A stretch of DNA of 64,000 nt, taken from NCBI RefSeq assembly GCF_947507565.1, contig NC_089188.1, positions 62,001-126,000 on the forward strand, read 5' to 3'. Each line of letters begins with the position of its first letter. Within the stretch, counting starts at the first letter, position 1. The notes under the pieces were generated by a model. That model saw only the letters and a program-made list of their open reading frames with translations, searched no databases and was not told the origin of the DNA. This DNA is from Oscarella lobularis. Taxonomy: Eukaryota; Porifera; Homoscleromorpha; Homosclerophorida; Oscarellidae. The translations under genes and the position numbers were made by a program. Shown here piece after piece: positions 9,834-22,077 of the stretch.

Positions 9834-11659
9834 GGCCCTGAAGATAAAGTTGAGAGCCTAAACTTTCATTCTAAGGACCTGAAGATAAAGTTGAGGGCCT
9901 AAACTTTGATTCTAAGAAGCTAAAGATAAAGTTGAGGGCCTAAACTCTAATTCTAAGACCCTGAAGATAAAGTTGGAGGCCCAAACATTGATTCTAAGGA
10001 CCTGAGGATAAAGTTGAGGGCTTAACTTTGATTCTAAGAGCCTGAAGGTAAAGGTGAACGCCTAAAATTTGATTCTAAGGGCCTGAAGATAAAGTTGAGG
10101 TCCTAAACTTTGATTCTAAGGACTTGAAGATAAAATTGAACGCCTAAACTCCGATTCTAAGGACCTGAAGATAAAATTGAGGGCCTAAATTTTGATTCTG
10201 AGGACCTGAAGATAAAGTTGAGGGCCTAAACTCTGATTCTAAGGCCCTGAAGATAAACTTGAGGGCCTAGACTTTGATTCTAATGCCCTGAAGATAAAGT
10301 TGAACGCCTAAACTTTGATTCTAAGGGCCTGAAGATAAAGTTGAGGGCCTAAACTTTGATACTAAGAGCCTGAAGATAAAGTTGAACGCCTAAACTTTGA
10401 TTCTAAGGACCTGAAGATAAAGTTGAGGGCCTAAACTTTGATACAAAGAGCCTGAAGATAAAGTTGAGGGCCTAAACTTTGATTCTAAGGCCCTGAAGAT
10501 AAAGTTGAAGGCCTAAACTCCGATTCTAAGGACTTGAAGATAAAGTTGAGAGACTAAACTTTGATTCTAAGGACCTGAAGATAAAGTTGAGGAACTAAAC
10601 TTTGATTCTAGGGACCTGAAGATGAAGTTGACGCTCTAAATTTTCATTCTAAGAACCTGAAGATAAAGTTGAGAGCCTGAACTCTGATTCTAAGGCCCTG
10701 AAGATAAAGTTGAGGGCCTAGACTTTGATTCTAAGGCCCTGAAGATAAAGTTGAAGGCCTAAAATTTGATTCTAAGGCCTTGAAGAGAAATTTGAAGGCC
10801 AAAACTTTGATTCTAAGGGTCTGAAGTTAAAGTTCAAGGCCAAAACTCTGATTCTAAGGACCTGAAGATAAAGTTGATGGCCTAGACTTTGATTCTAAGG
10901 ACCTGAAGATAAAGTTGAGGGCCTAATCTTTTATTCTAAGGGCCTGAAGATAAAGTTGAGGGACTAGACTTTGATTCTAAGGACCTGAAGATAAAGTTGA
11001 GGGCCTAAACTCTGATTATAAGGCCCTGAAGATAAAGTTGAGGGCCTAAACTCTAATTCTAAGACCCTGAAGATAAAGTTGAAGGCCCAAACATTGATTC
11101 TAAGGGCCTGAAGATAAAGGTCATGGCCAAAACTCTGATTGTAAGGACCTGAAGATAAAGTTGAGGGCCTAAACTTTGATTCTAAGAGCCTGAAGATAAA
11201 GTTGAGGGCCTAAACTTTGATTATAAGAGCCTGAAGATAAAGTTGAGTGCCTAAATTTTGATTCTAAGGACCTGGAGATAAAGTTGAGAGACTAAACTTT
11301 GATTCTAAGGACCAGAAGATAAAGTTGAGGGCCTAAACTTTGATTCCAAGGACCTGAAGATAAGTTGAGGGCCTAAAAATTGATTCTAAGGCCCTGAAGA
11401 TAAAGATGAGGGCCTAAACTTTGATTCTAAGGCCTTGAAGATAAAGTTGAGGGCATAAACTTCGATTTTAAGGTTCTGAAGATAAAGATGAGGGCCTAAA
11501 CTTTGATTCTAAGGTAGTAAAGATAAAATCAAGAGCTTAAACTTTGATTCTAAGGAGCTCAAGATAAAGTTGAGGGCCTCAACTCTGTTTCTAAGGCCCT
11601 GAAGATAAAGTTGAGGGCCGAAACTTCGATTCTAAGGCATTGAAGATAAAGTTGAGGGC
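9834..11659 (+). repeat. Family G satellite block G3
   Basis: About 44.5 monomers. The first kilobase is the duplicate of G2; from about 10859 the monomer order is different. Two single-base deletions are visible (GGGCTTAACTTT near 10030, AAGATAAGTTGAGG near 11362), so the phase drifts by two bases over the block. It ends with the same GGGCCCAACGGG join to D as G1 and G2. Confidence 0.97.
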
Positions 11660-12537
11660 CCAACGGGTCTCTCCTGTAATAAATTACAGCGAAATTACAG
11701 GGGTTAGCCAAAGAGTCTCTCCTGTAATAAATTAGAGCGAAACTACAAGGGTTAGCCAAAGGGTCTCTCCTGTAATAAATTACAGCAAAATTACAGGAGG
11801 TTAGCCAAACCGTCTCTCCTGTAAAAAATTACAGCGAAATTACAGGGGGTTAGCAAACAAGTCTCTCCTGTAATAAATTACAGCGAAATTACAGGGGCTA
11901 GCCAACGGGTCTCTCCTGCAATAAATTACAGCGAAATTACAGGGGCTAGCAAAAGGGTCTCTCCTGTAATAAATTACAGCGAACCTACAGGGGCTAGCCA
12001 ACGGGTCTCTCATGTAATAAATTACAACGAATTTACAGGGGGTTAGCCAACGGGTCTCTCCTGTAATAAATTACAGCGAAATTACTTGGGGTTAGCAAAC
12101 GGGTATCTCCTGTAATAAATTACAGCGAATTTACAGGGGGCTAGCCAACGGGTGTCTCCTGTAATAAACTACAGCGAAATTACAGGGGGTTAGCCAACGG
12201 GTCTCTCCTGTAGTAAATTACAGCGAAATTAAAGAGGCTAGCTAACGGGTATCTCCTGTAATAAATTACAGCGAATTTATAGGGGCTAGCCAATGGGTCT
12301 CTCCTGGAATAAATTACAGCCAACTTACAAGGGGCTAGCCAACGGGTCTCTCCTGTAAAAAGTTACAGCCAAATTACAGGAGGCTAGCCAACGGGTCTCT
12401 CCTGGAATAAATCACAGCGAAATTACAGGGGCTAGACAACGGGTCTATCCTAATAATAAATTACAGCGAAATTACACGGGGTTAGCCAACGGGTCTCTCC
12501 TGTAATAAATTACAGCGAACTTACACGGGCTAGCTAA
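11660..12537 (+). repeat. Family D array D5, diverged shorter copy, about 18 units
   Basis: Shares the distal half of the D3/D4 unit order (ACTTGGGGTTAGC, GTGTCTCCTG, AAAAAGTTACAGCC and CTAATAATAAATT units in the same sequence) and the same right-hand join CTAGCTAAGGCCCTGAAG. Several proximal units are missing and there are scattered substitutions. It is an older relative of D3 and D4. Confidence 0.96.
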
Positions 12538-13550
12538 GGCCCTGAAGATAAAGTTGAGAGCCTAAACTTTCATTCTAAGGACCTGAAGATAAAGTTGAGG
12601 GCCTAAACTTTGATTCTAAGGAGCTAAAGATAAAGTTGAGGGCCTAAACTCTAATTCAAAAACCCTGAAGATAAAGTTGAAGGCCCAAACATTGATTCTA
12701 AGGACCTGAGGATAAAGTTGAGGGGCTAAACTTTGATTCTAAGAGCCTGAAGATAAAGTTGAACGCCTAAACTTTGATTCTAAGGGCCTGAAGATAAAGT
12801 TGAGGTCCTAAACTTTGATTCTAAGGACTTCAAGATAAAGTTGAGGGCCTAAACTCCGATTCTAAAGACCTGAAGATAAAGTTGAGAGACTAAACTTTGA
12901 TTCTAAGGACCTGAAGATAAAGTTGAGGGCCTAAACTTTGATTCTAAGGACCTGAAGATAAAGTTAAGAGACTAAACTTTGATTCTAAGGACCTGAAGAT
13001 AAAGTTGAGGGCCTAAACTTTGATTCTAAGGCCCTGAAGATAAAGTTGAACGCCTAAAATTTGATTCTAAGAGCCTGAAGATAAAGTTGAGGTCCTAAAC
13101 TTTGATTCTAAGGACTTGAAGATAAAATTGAACGCCTAAACTCCGATTCTAAGGACCTGAAGATAAAATTGAGAGACTAAACTTTGATTCTAAGGACCTG
13201 AAGATAAAGTTGAGGGTCTAAACTTTGATTCTAAGGCGCTGAAGAGAAATTTGAAGGCCCTAACTTTGATTCTAAGGGTCTGAAGTTAAAGTTCAGGGCC
13301 AAAACTCTGATTCTAAGAACCTGAAGATAAAGTTGAGGGCCTAAACTCTGATTCTAAGGAGATGAAGATAAAGTTGAGAGACTAATCTTTGATTCTAAGG
13401 ACCTGAAGATAAAGTTGAGGGCTTAAACTTTGATTCTAAGGACCTTAAGATAAAGTTGATGGCCTAAACTTTGATTCTAAGAGCCTTAAGATAAAGTTGA
13501 TAGCCTAAACTTTTATTCTAAGGGCCTGAAGATAAAGTTGAGGGCCTAAA

Positions 13551-16500
13551 CTCTGTTTCTAAGGCCCTGAAGATAAAGTTGAAGGCCCAAACATTGATTC
13601 TAAGGGCCTGAAGATAAAGGTCATGGCCAAAATTCTGATTCTAAGGACCTGAAGATAAAGTTGAAGGCCTAAACTTTGATTCTAAGGACCTGAAGATAAA
13701 GTTAAGAGACTAAACTTTGATTCTAAGGACCTGAAGATAAAGTTGAAGGCCAAAACTTTGATTCTAAGGGCCTGAAGATAAAGTTGAGGTCCTAAACTTT
13801 GATTCTAAGGGCCTGAAAATAAAGTTGAGGGCCTAAACTCCGATTCTAAGGACCTGAAGATAAAGTTGAGAGACTAAACTTTGACTCTAAGGACCTGAAG
13901 ATAAAGTTGAGGGCCTAAACTTTGATTCTAAGGCCCTGAAGATAAAGTTGAACGCCTGAAATTTGATTCTAAGGGCCTGAAGATAAAGTTGAGGTCCTAA
14001 ATTTTGATTCTAAGGACTTGAAGATAAAATTAAACGCCTAAACTCCGATTCTAAGGACCTGAAGATAAAATTGAGAGACTAAACTTTGATTCTAAGGACC
14101 TGAAGATAAAGTTGAGGGTCTAAACTTTGATTCTAAGGCGCTGAAGAGAAATTTGAAGGCCCTAACTTTGATTCTAAGCGTCTGAAGTTAAAGTTCAGGG
14201 CCAAAACTCTGATTCTAAGAACCTGAAGATAAAGTTGAGGGCCTAAACTCTGATTCTAAGGAGATGAAGATAAAGTTGAGAGACTAATCTTTGATTCTAA
14301 GGACCTGAAGATAAAGTTGAGGGCCTAAACTTTGATTCTAAGGACCTTAAGATAAAGTTGATGGCCTAAACTTTGATTCTAAGAGCCTTAAGATAAAGTT
14401 GATGGCCTAAACTTTTATTCTAAGGGCCTGAAGATAAAGTTGAGGGCCTAAACTCTGATTCTAAGGCCCTGAAGATAAAGTTGAAGGCCCAAACATTGAT
14501 TCTAAGGGCCTGAAGATAAAGGTCATGGCCAAAATTCTGATTCTAAGGACCTGAAGATAAAGTTGAGGGCCTAAACTTTCATTCTAAGGACCTGAAGATA
14601 AAGTTAAGAGACTAAACTTTGATTCTAAGGACCTGAAGATAAAGTTGAAAGGCAAAACTTTGATTCTAAGGCCCTGAAGAGAAATTTGAAGGCCCAAACT
14701 TTGATTCTAAGGACCTGAAGTTAAAGTTCAGAGCCAAAACTCTGATTCTAAGGACCTGAAGATAAAGTTGAGGACCTAGACTTTGATTCTAATGACCTGA
14801 AGATAAAGTTGATGGCCTAAACTTTTATTCTAAGGCCCTGAAGATAAAGTTGAGGGCCTAAACTCTAATTCTAAGACCCTGAAGATAAAGTTGAAGGCCC
14901 AAACATTGATTCTAAGGGCCTGAAGATAAAGGTCATGGCCAAAACTCTGATTCTAAGGACCTGAAGATAAAGTTGAGGGCCTAAACTTCGATTCTAAGGA
15001 CCTGAAGATAAAGTTGAGAGACTAAACTTTGATTCTAAGGGCTGGAAGATAAAGTTGAGGGCCTAAACTCCGATTCTAAGGACCTGAAGATAAAGTTGAG
15101 AGACTAAACTTTGATTCTAAGGACCTGAAGATAAAGTTGAGGGCCTAAACTCTAATTCTAAGACCCTGAAGATAAAGTTGAAGGCCCAAAGATTGATTCT
15201 AAGGGCCTGAAGATAAAGGTCATGGCCAAAACTCTGATTCTAAGGAGCTGAAGATAAAGTTGAGGGCCTAAACTTTGATTCTAAGGACCTGAAGATAAAG
15301 TTGAGAGACTAAACTTTGATTCTAAGGACCTGAAGATAAAGTTGAGGACCTAAACTCTGTTTCTAAGGCCCTGAAGATAAAGTTGAAGGCCCAAACATTG
15401 ATTCTAAGGGCCTGAAGATAAAGGTCATGGCCAAAATTCTGATTCTAAGGACCTGAAGATAAAGTTGAAGGCCTAAACTTTGATTCTAAGGACCTGAAGA
15501 TAAAGTTAAGAGACTAAACTTTGATTCTAAGGACCTGAAGATAAAGTTGAAGGCCAAAACTTTGATTCTAAGGGCCTGAAGATAAAGTTGAGGTCCTAAA
15601 CTTTGATTCTAAGGGCCTGAAAATAAAGTTAAGGGCCTAAACTCCGATTCTAAGGACCTGAAGATAAAGTTGAGAGACTAAACTTTGACTCTAAGGACCT
15701 GAAGATAAAGTTGAGGGCCTAAACTTTGATTCTAAGGCCCTGAAGATAAAGTTGAACGCCTGAAATTTGATTCTAAGGGCCTGAAGATAAAGTTGAGGTC
15801 CTAAATTTTGATTCTAAGGACTTGAAGATAAAATTAAACGCCTAAACTCCGATTCTAAGGACCTGAAGATAAAATTGAGAGACTAAACTTTGATTCTAAG
15901 GACCTGAAGATAAAGTTGAGGGTCTAAACTTTGATTCTAAGGCGCTGAAGAGAAATTTGAAGGCCCTAACTTTGATTCTAAGGGTCTGAAGTTAAAGTTC
16001 AGGGCCAAAACTCTGATTCTAAGAACCTGAAGATAAAGTTGAGGGCCTAAACTCTGATTCTAAGGAGATGAAGATAAAGTTGAGAGACTAATCTTTGATT
16101 CTAAGGACCTGAAGATAAAGTTGAGGGCCTAAACTTTGATTCTAAGGACCTTAAGATAAAGTTGATGGCCTAAACTTTGATTCTAAGAGCCTTAAGATAA
16201 AGTTGATGGCCTAAACTTTTATTCTAAGGGCCTGAAGATAAAGTTGAGGGCCTAAACTCTGATTCTAAGGCCCTGAAGATAAAGTTGAAGGCCCAAACAT
16301 TGATTCTAAGAGCCTGAAGATAAAGGTCATGGCCAAAATTCTGATTCTAAGGACCTGAAGATAAAGTTGAGGGCCTAAACTTTCATTCTAAGGACCTGAA
16401 GATAAAGTTAAGAGACTAAACTTTGATTCTAAGGACCTGAAGATAAAGTTGAAAGGCAAAACTTTGATTCTAAGGCCCAGAAGAGAAATTTGAAGGCCCA

Positions 16501-18962
16501 AACTTTGATTCTAAGGACCTGAAGTTAAAGTTCAGAGCCAAAACTCTGATTCTAAGGACCTGAAGATAAAGTTGAGGACCTAGACTTTGATTCTAATGAC
16601 CTGAAGATAAAGTTGATGGCCTAAACTTTTATTCTAAGGCCCTGAAGATAAAGTTGAGGGCCTAAACTCTAATTCTAAGACCCTGAAGATAAAGTTGAAG
16701 GCCCAAACATTGATTCTAAGGGCCTGAAGATAAAGGTCATGGCCAAAACTCTGATTCTAAGGACCTGAAGATAAAGTTGAGGGCCTAAACATCGATTCTA
16801 AGGACCTGAAGATAAAGTTGAGAGACTAAACTTTGATTCTAAGGGCCTGAAGATAAAGTTGAGGGCCTAAACTCCGATTCTAAGGACCTGAAGATAAAGT
16901 TGAGAGACTAAACTTTGATTCTAAGGACCTGAAGATAAAGTTGAGGGCCTAAACTCTAATTCTAAGACCCTGAAGATAAAGTTGAAGGCCCAAAGATTGA
17001 TTCTAAGGGCCTGAAGATAAAGGTCATGGCCAAAACTCTGATTCTAAGGAGCTGAAGATAAAGTTGAGGGCCTAAACTTTGATTCTAAGGACCTGAAGAT
17101 AAAGTTGAGAGACTAAACTTTGATTCTAAGGACCTGAAGATAAAGTTGAGGACCTAAACTCTGTTTCTAAGGCCCTGAAGATAAAGTTGAAGGCCCAAAC
17201 ATTGATTCTAAGGGCCTGAAGATAAAGGTCATGGCCAAAATTCTGATTCTAAGGACCTGAAGATAAAGTTGAAGGCCTAAACTTTGATTCTAAGGACCTG
17301 AAGATAAAGTTAAGAGACTAAACTTTGATTCTAAGGACCTGAAGATAAAGTTGAAGGCCAAAACTTTGATTCTAAGGGCCTGAAGATAAAGTTGAGGTCC
17401 TAAACTTTGATTCTAAGGGCCTGAAAATAAAGTTGAGGGCCTAAACTCCGATTCTAAGGACCTGAAGATAAAGTTGAGAGACTAAACTTTGACTCTAAGG
17501 ACCTGAAGATAAAGTTGAGGGCCTAAACTTTGATTCTAAGGCCCTGAAGATAAAGTTGAACGCCTGAAATTTGATTCTAAGGGCCTGAAGATAAAGTTGA
17601 GGTCCTAAATTTTGATTCTAAGGACTTGAAGATAAAATTAAACGCCTAAACTCCGATTCTAAGGACCTGAAGATAAAATTGAGAGACTAAACTTTGATTC
17701 TAAGGACCTGAAGATAAAGTTGAGGGTCTAAACTTTGATTCTAAGGCGCTGAAGAGAAATTAGAAGGCCCTAACTTTGATTCTAAGGGTCTGAAGTTAAA
17801 GTTCAGGGCCAAAACTCTGATTCTAAGAACCTGAAGATAAAGTTGAGGGCCTAAACTCTGATTCTAAGGAGATGAAGATAAAGTTGAGAGACTAATCTTT
17901 GATTCTAAGGACCTGAAGATAAAGTTGAGGGCCTAAACTTTGATTCTAAGGACCTTAAGATAAAGTTGATGGCCTAAACTTTGATTCTAAGAGCCTTAAG
18001 ATAAAGTTGATGGCCTAAACTTTTATTCTAAGGGCCTGAAGATAAAGTTGAGGGCCTAAACTCTGATTCTAAGGCCCTGAAGATAAAGTTGAAGGCCCAA
18101 ACATTGATTCTAAGGGCCTGAAGATAAAGGTCATGGCCAAAATTCTGATTCTAAGGACCTGAAGATAAAGTTGAGGGCCTAAACTTTCATTCTAAGGACC
18201 TGAAGATAAAGTTAAGAGACTAAACTTTGATTCTAAGGACCTGAAGATAAAGTTGAAAGGCAAAACTTTGATTCTAAGGCCCTGAAGAGAAATTTGAAGG
18301 CCCAAACTTTGATTCTAAGGACCTGAAGTTAAAGTTCAGAGCCAAAACTCTGATTCTAAGGACCTGAAGATAAAGTTGAGGACCTAGACTTTGATTCTAA
18401 TGACCTGAAGATAAAGTTGATGGCCTAAACTTTTATTCTAAGGCCCTGAAGATAAAGTTGAGGGCCTAAACTCTAATTCTAAGACCCTGAAGATAAAGTT
18501 GAAGGCCCAAACATTGATTCTAAGGGCCTGAAGATAAAGGTCATGGCCAAAACTCTGATTCTAAGGACCTGAAGATAAAGTTGAGGGCCTAAACTTCGAT
18601 TCTAAGGACCTGAAGATAAAGTTGAGAGACTAAACTTTGATTCTAAAGGCCTGAAGGTAAAGTTGAGGGCCTAAACTCCGATTCTAAGGACCTGAAGATA
18701 AAGTTGAGAGACTAAACTTTGATTCTAAGGACCTGAAGATAAAGTTGAGGGCCTAAACTCTAATTCTAAGACCCTGAAGATAAAGTTGAAGGCCCAAAGA
18801 TTGATTCTAAGGGCCTGAAGATAAAGGTCATGGCCAAAACTCTGATTCTATGGAGCTGAAGATAAAGTTGAGGGCCTAAACTTTGATTCTAAGGACCTGA
18901 AGATAAAGTTGAGAGACTAAACTTTGATTCTAAGGACCTGAAGATAAAGTTGAGGACCTAAA
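13551..18962 (+). repeat. Higher-order repeat: three copies of 1,804 bp (44 monomers)
   Basis: The rare anchor CTCTGTTTCTAAGG lies at 13551, 15355 and 17159, spaced 1,804 bp each time, which is 44 x 41. Subtype order is the same in all copies with a few substitutions, for example GGCCCAGAAGAG near 16476 against GGCCCTGAAGAG. A half-length echo exists upstream: the AAGGCGCTGAAGAG monomer at 13233 and 14135 is 902 bp (22 monomers) apart. Confidence 0.9.
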
Positions 18963-21900
18963 CTCTGATTCTAAGGCCCTGAAGATAAAGTTGAGGGCCT
19001 AAACTCTGATTCTAAGGCCCTGAAGATAAAGTTGAACGCGTAAAATTTGATTCTAAGGGCCTGAAGATAAAGTTGAGGGCCTAAACTCCGATTCTAAGGA
19101 CCTGAAGATAAAGTTGAGAGACTAAACTTTGATTCTAGGGACCTGAAGATGAAGTTGAGGGCCTAAATTTTGATTCTAAGGACATGAAGATAAAGTTGAG
19201 GGCCTAAACTCTGATTCTAAGGCCCTGAAGATAAAGTTAAGAGACTAAACTTTGATTCTAAGGACCTGAAGATAAAGTTGAAGGCCAAAACTTTGATTCT
19301 AAGGCCCTGAAGAGAAATTTGAAGGCCCAAACTTTGATTATAAGGACCTGAAGTTAAAGTTCAGAGCCAAAACTCTGATTCTAAGGACCTGAAGATAAAG
19401 TTGAGAGACTAAACTTTGATTCTAAGGACCTGAAGATAAAGTTGAGGGCCTAAACTTTGATTCTAGGGACCTGAAGATGAAGTTGAGGGCCTAAATTTTC
19501 ATTCTAAGGACCTGAAGATAAAGTTGAGGGCCTAAACTCTGATTCTAAGGCCCTGAAGATAAAGTTGAACGCGTAAACTTTGATTCTGAGGACCTGAAGA
19601 TGAAGTTGAGAACCTAAATTTTGATTCTAAGGACATGAAGACAAAGTTGAGGGCCTAAACTCTGATTCTAAGGCCCTGAAGATAAAGTTGAGGACCTAAA
19701 CTTTGATTCTAAGGGCCTGAAGATAAAATTGAACGCCTAAACTCCGATTCTAAGGACCTGAAGATAAAATTGAGAGACTAAACTTTGATTCTAAGGACCT
19801 GAAGATAAAGTTGAGGGTCTAAACCTTGATTCTAAGGCGCTGAAGAGAAATTTGAAGGCCCTAACTTTGATTCTAAGGGTCTGAAGTTAAAGTTCAGGGC
19901 CAAAACTCTGATTCTAAGAACCTGAAGATAAAGTTGAGGGCCTAAACTCTGATTCTAAGGAGATGAAGATAAAGTTGAGAGACTAATCTTTGATTCTAAG
20001 GACCTGAAGATAAAGTTGAGGGCCTAAACTTTGATTCTAAGGACCTTAAGATAAAGTTGATGGCCTAAACTTTGATTCTAATATCCTTAAGATAAAGTTG
20101 ATGGCCTAAACTTTTATTCTAAGGGCCTGAAGATAAAGTTGAGGGCCTAAACTCTGTTTCTAAGGCCCTGAAGATAAAGTTGAAGGACCAAACATTGATT
20201 CTAAGGGCCTGAAGATAAAGGTCATGGCCAAAATTCTGATTCTAAGAACCTGAAGATAAAGTTCAAGGCCTAAACTTTGATTCTAAGGACCTGAAGATAA
20301 AGTTAAGAGACTAAACTTTGATTCTAAGGACCTGAAGATAAAGTTGAAGGCCAAAACTTTGATTCTAAGGGCCTGAAGATAAAGTTGAGGCCCTAAACTT
20401 TGATTCTAAGGGCCTGAAGATAAAGTTGAGGGCCTAAACTCCGATTCTAAGGGCCTGAAGATAAAGTTGAGAGACTAAACTTCGACTCTAAGGACCTGAA
20501 GATAAAGTTGAGGGCCTAAACTTTGATTCTAAGGCCCTGAAGATAAAGTTGAACGCCTGAAATTTGATTCTAAGAGCCTGAAGATAAAGTTGAGGTCCTA
20601 AATTTTGATTCTAAGGACTTGAAGATAAAATTAAACGCCTAAACTCCGATTCTAAGGACTTGAAGATAAAGTTGAGAGATTAAACTTTGATTCTAAGGAC
20701 CTGAAGATAAAGTTGAGGGCCTAAACTCTGATACTAAGGCACTGAAGATAAAGTTGAGGGCCTAGACTTTGATTCTAAGGCCCTGAAGAGAAATTTGAAG
20801 GCCCAAACTTTGATTCTAAGGGCCTGAAGATAAAGATGAGGGCCTAGATTTTGATTCTAAGGGCCTGAAGATAAAGTTGAGGGCCTAAACTCTGATTCTA
20901 AGGCCCTGAAGATAAACTTGAGGGCCTAGACTTTGATTCTAATGACCTGAAGATAAAGTTGAAGGCCAAAACTTTGATTCTGAGGCCCTGAAGATAAAGG
21001 TCATGGCCAAAACTCTAATTCTAAGACCCTGAAGATAAAGTAGAAGGCCCAAAGATTGATTCTAAGGGCCTGAAGATAAAGGTCATGGCCAAAACTCTGA
21101 TTCTAAGAGCCTGAAGATAAAGTTGAGGGCCTAAATTTTGATTCTAAGGACCTGAAGATAAAGTTGAAGGCCTAAACTTTGATTCTAAGGCCCTCAAGAG
21201 AAATTTGAAGGCCCAAACTTTGATTCTAAGGGTCTGAAGTTAAAGTTCAGGGCCAAAACTCTGATTCTCAGGACCTGAAGAAAAAGTTGAGAGACTAAAC
21301 TTTGATTCTAAGGACCTGAAGATAAAGTTGAGGGCCTAAACTTTGACTCTAAGGCCCTGAAGATAAAGTTGAACGCCTAAACTTTGATTCTAAGGGCCTG
21401 AAGATAAAGTTGAGGGCCTAAACTCCGATTCTAAGGACTTGAAGATAAAGTTGAGAGATTAAACTTTGATTCTAAGGACCTGAAGATAAAGTTGAGGGCC
21501 TAAACTCTGATACTAAGGCACTGAAGATAAAGTTGAGGGCCTAGACTTTGATTCTAAGGCCCTGAAGAGAAATTTGAAGGCCCAAACTTTGATTCTAAGG
21601 GCCTGAAGATAAAGATGAGGGCCTAGATTTTGATTCTAAGGGCCTGAAGATAAAGTTGAGGGCCTAAACTCTGATTCTAAGGCCCTGAAGATAAACTTGA
21701 GGGCCTAGACTTTGATTCTAATGACCTGAAGATAAAGTTGAAGGCCAAAACTTTGATTCTGAGGCCCTGAAGAGAAATTTGAGGGCCTAGACTTTGATTC
21801 TAATGACCTGAAGATAAAGTTGATGGCCTAAACTTTTATTCTAAGGCCCTGAAGATAAAGTTGAGGGCCTAAACTCTAATTCTAAGACCCTGAAGATAAA

Positions 21901-22077
21901 GTTGAGGGCCTAAACTCTGATTCTAAGGCCCTGAAGATAAAGTTGAACGCGTAAACTTTGATTCTAAGGGCCTGAAGATAAAGGTCATGGCCAAAACTCT
22001 GATTCTAAGGACCTGAAGATAAAGTTGAGGGCCTAAACTTTGATTCTAAGGACCTGAAGATAAAGTTGAGAGACTAA

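Larger units (their letters stand above)
6327..10858 (+). repeat. 2,259 bp tandem duplication of a D+G block
   Basis: Copy 1 (about 6327-8585) and copy 2 (about 8586-10844, with matching sequence continuing to about 10858) have the same composite structure: the end of a G block, a full D array and 26 G monomers. Anchor GGGCCCAACGGG lies at 6401 and 8660. I found two substitutions by eye: TTGATTC/TAGATTC near 6372/8631 and GAGGG/GAAGG near 8249/10508. The same private variants occur in both copies, so the duplication is recent or maintained by conversion. Confidence 0.93.

Noticed and set aside
6404..12537. CRISPR-like regularity: 48-50 bp periodic array with palindromic segments
   Set aside because: The whole unit is repeated with no unique spacers, there are no cas genes, and the context is eukaryotic satellite DNA.
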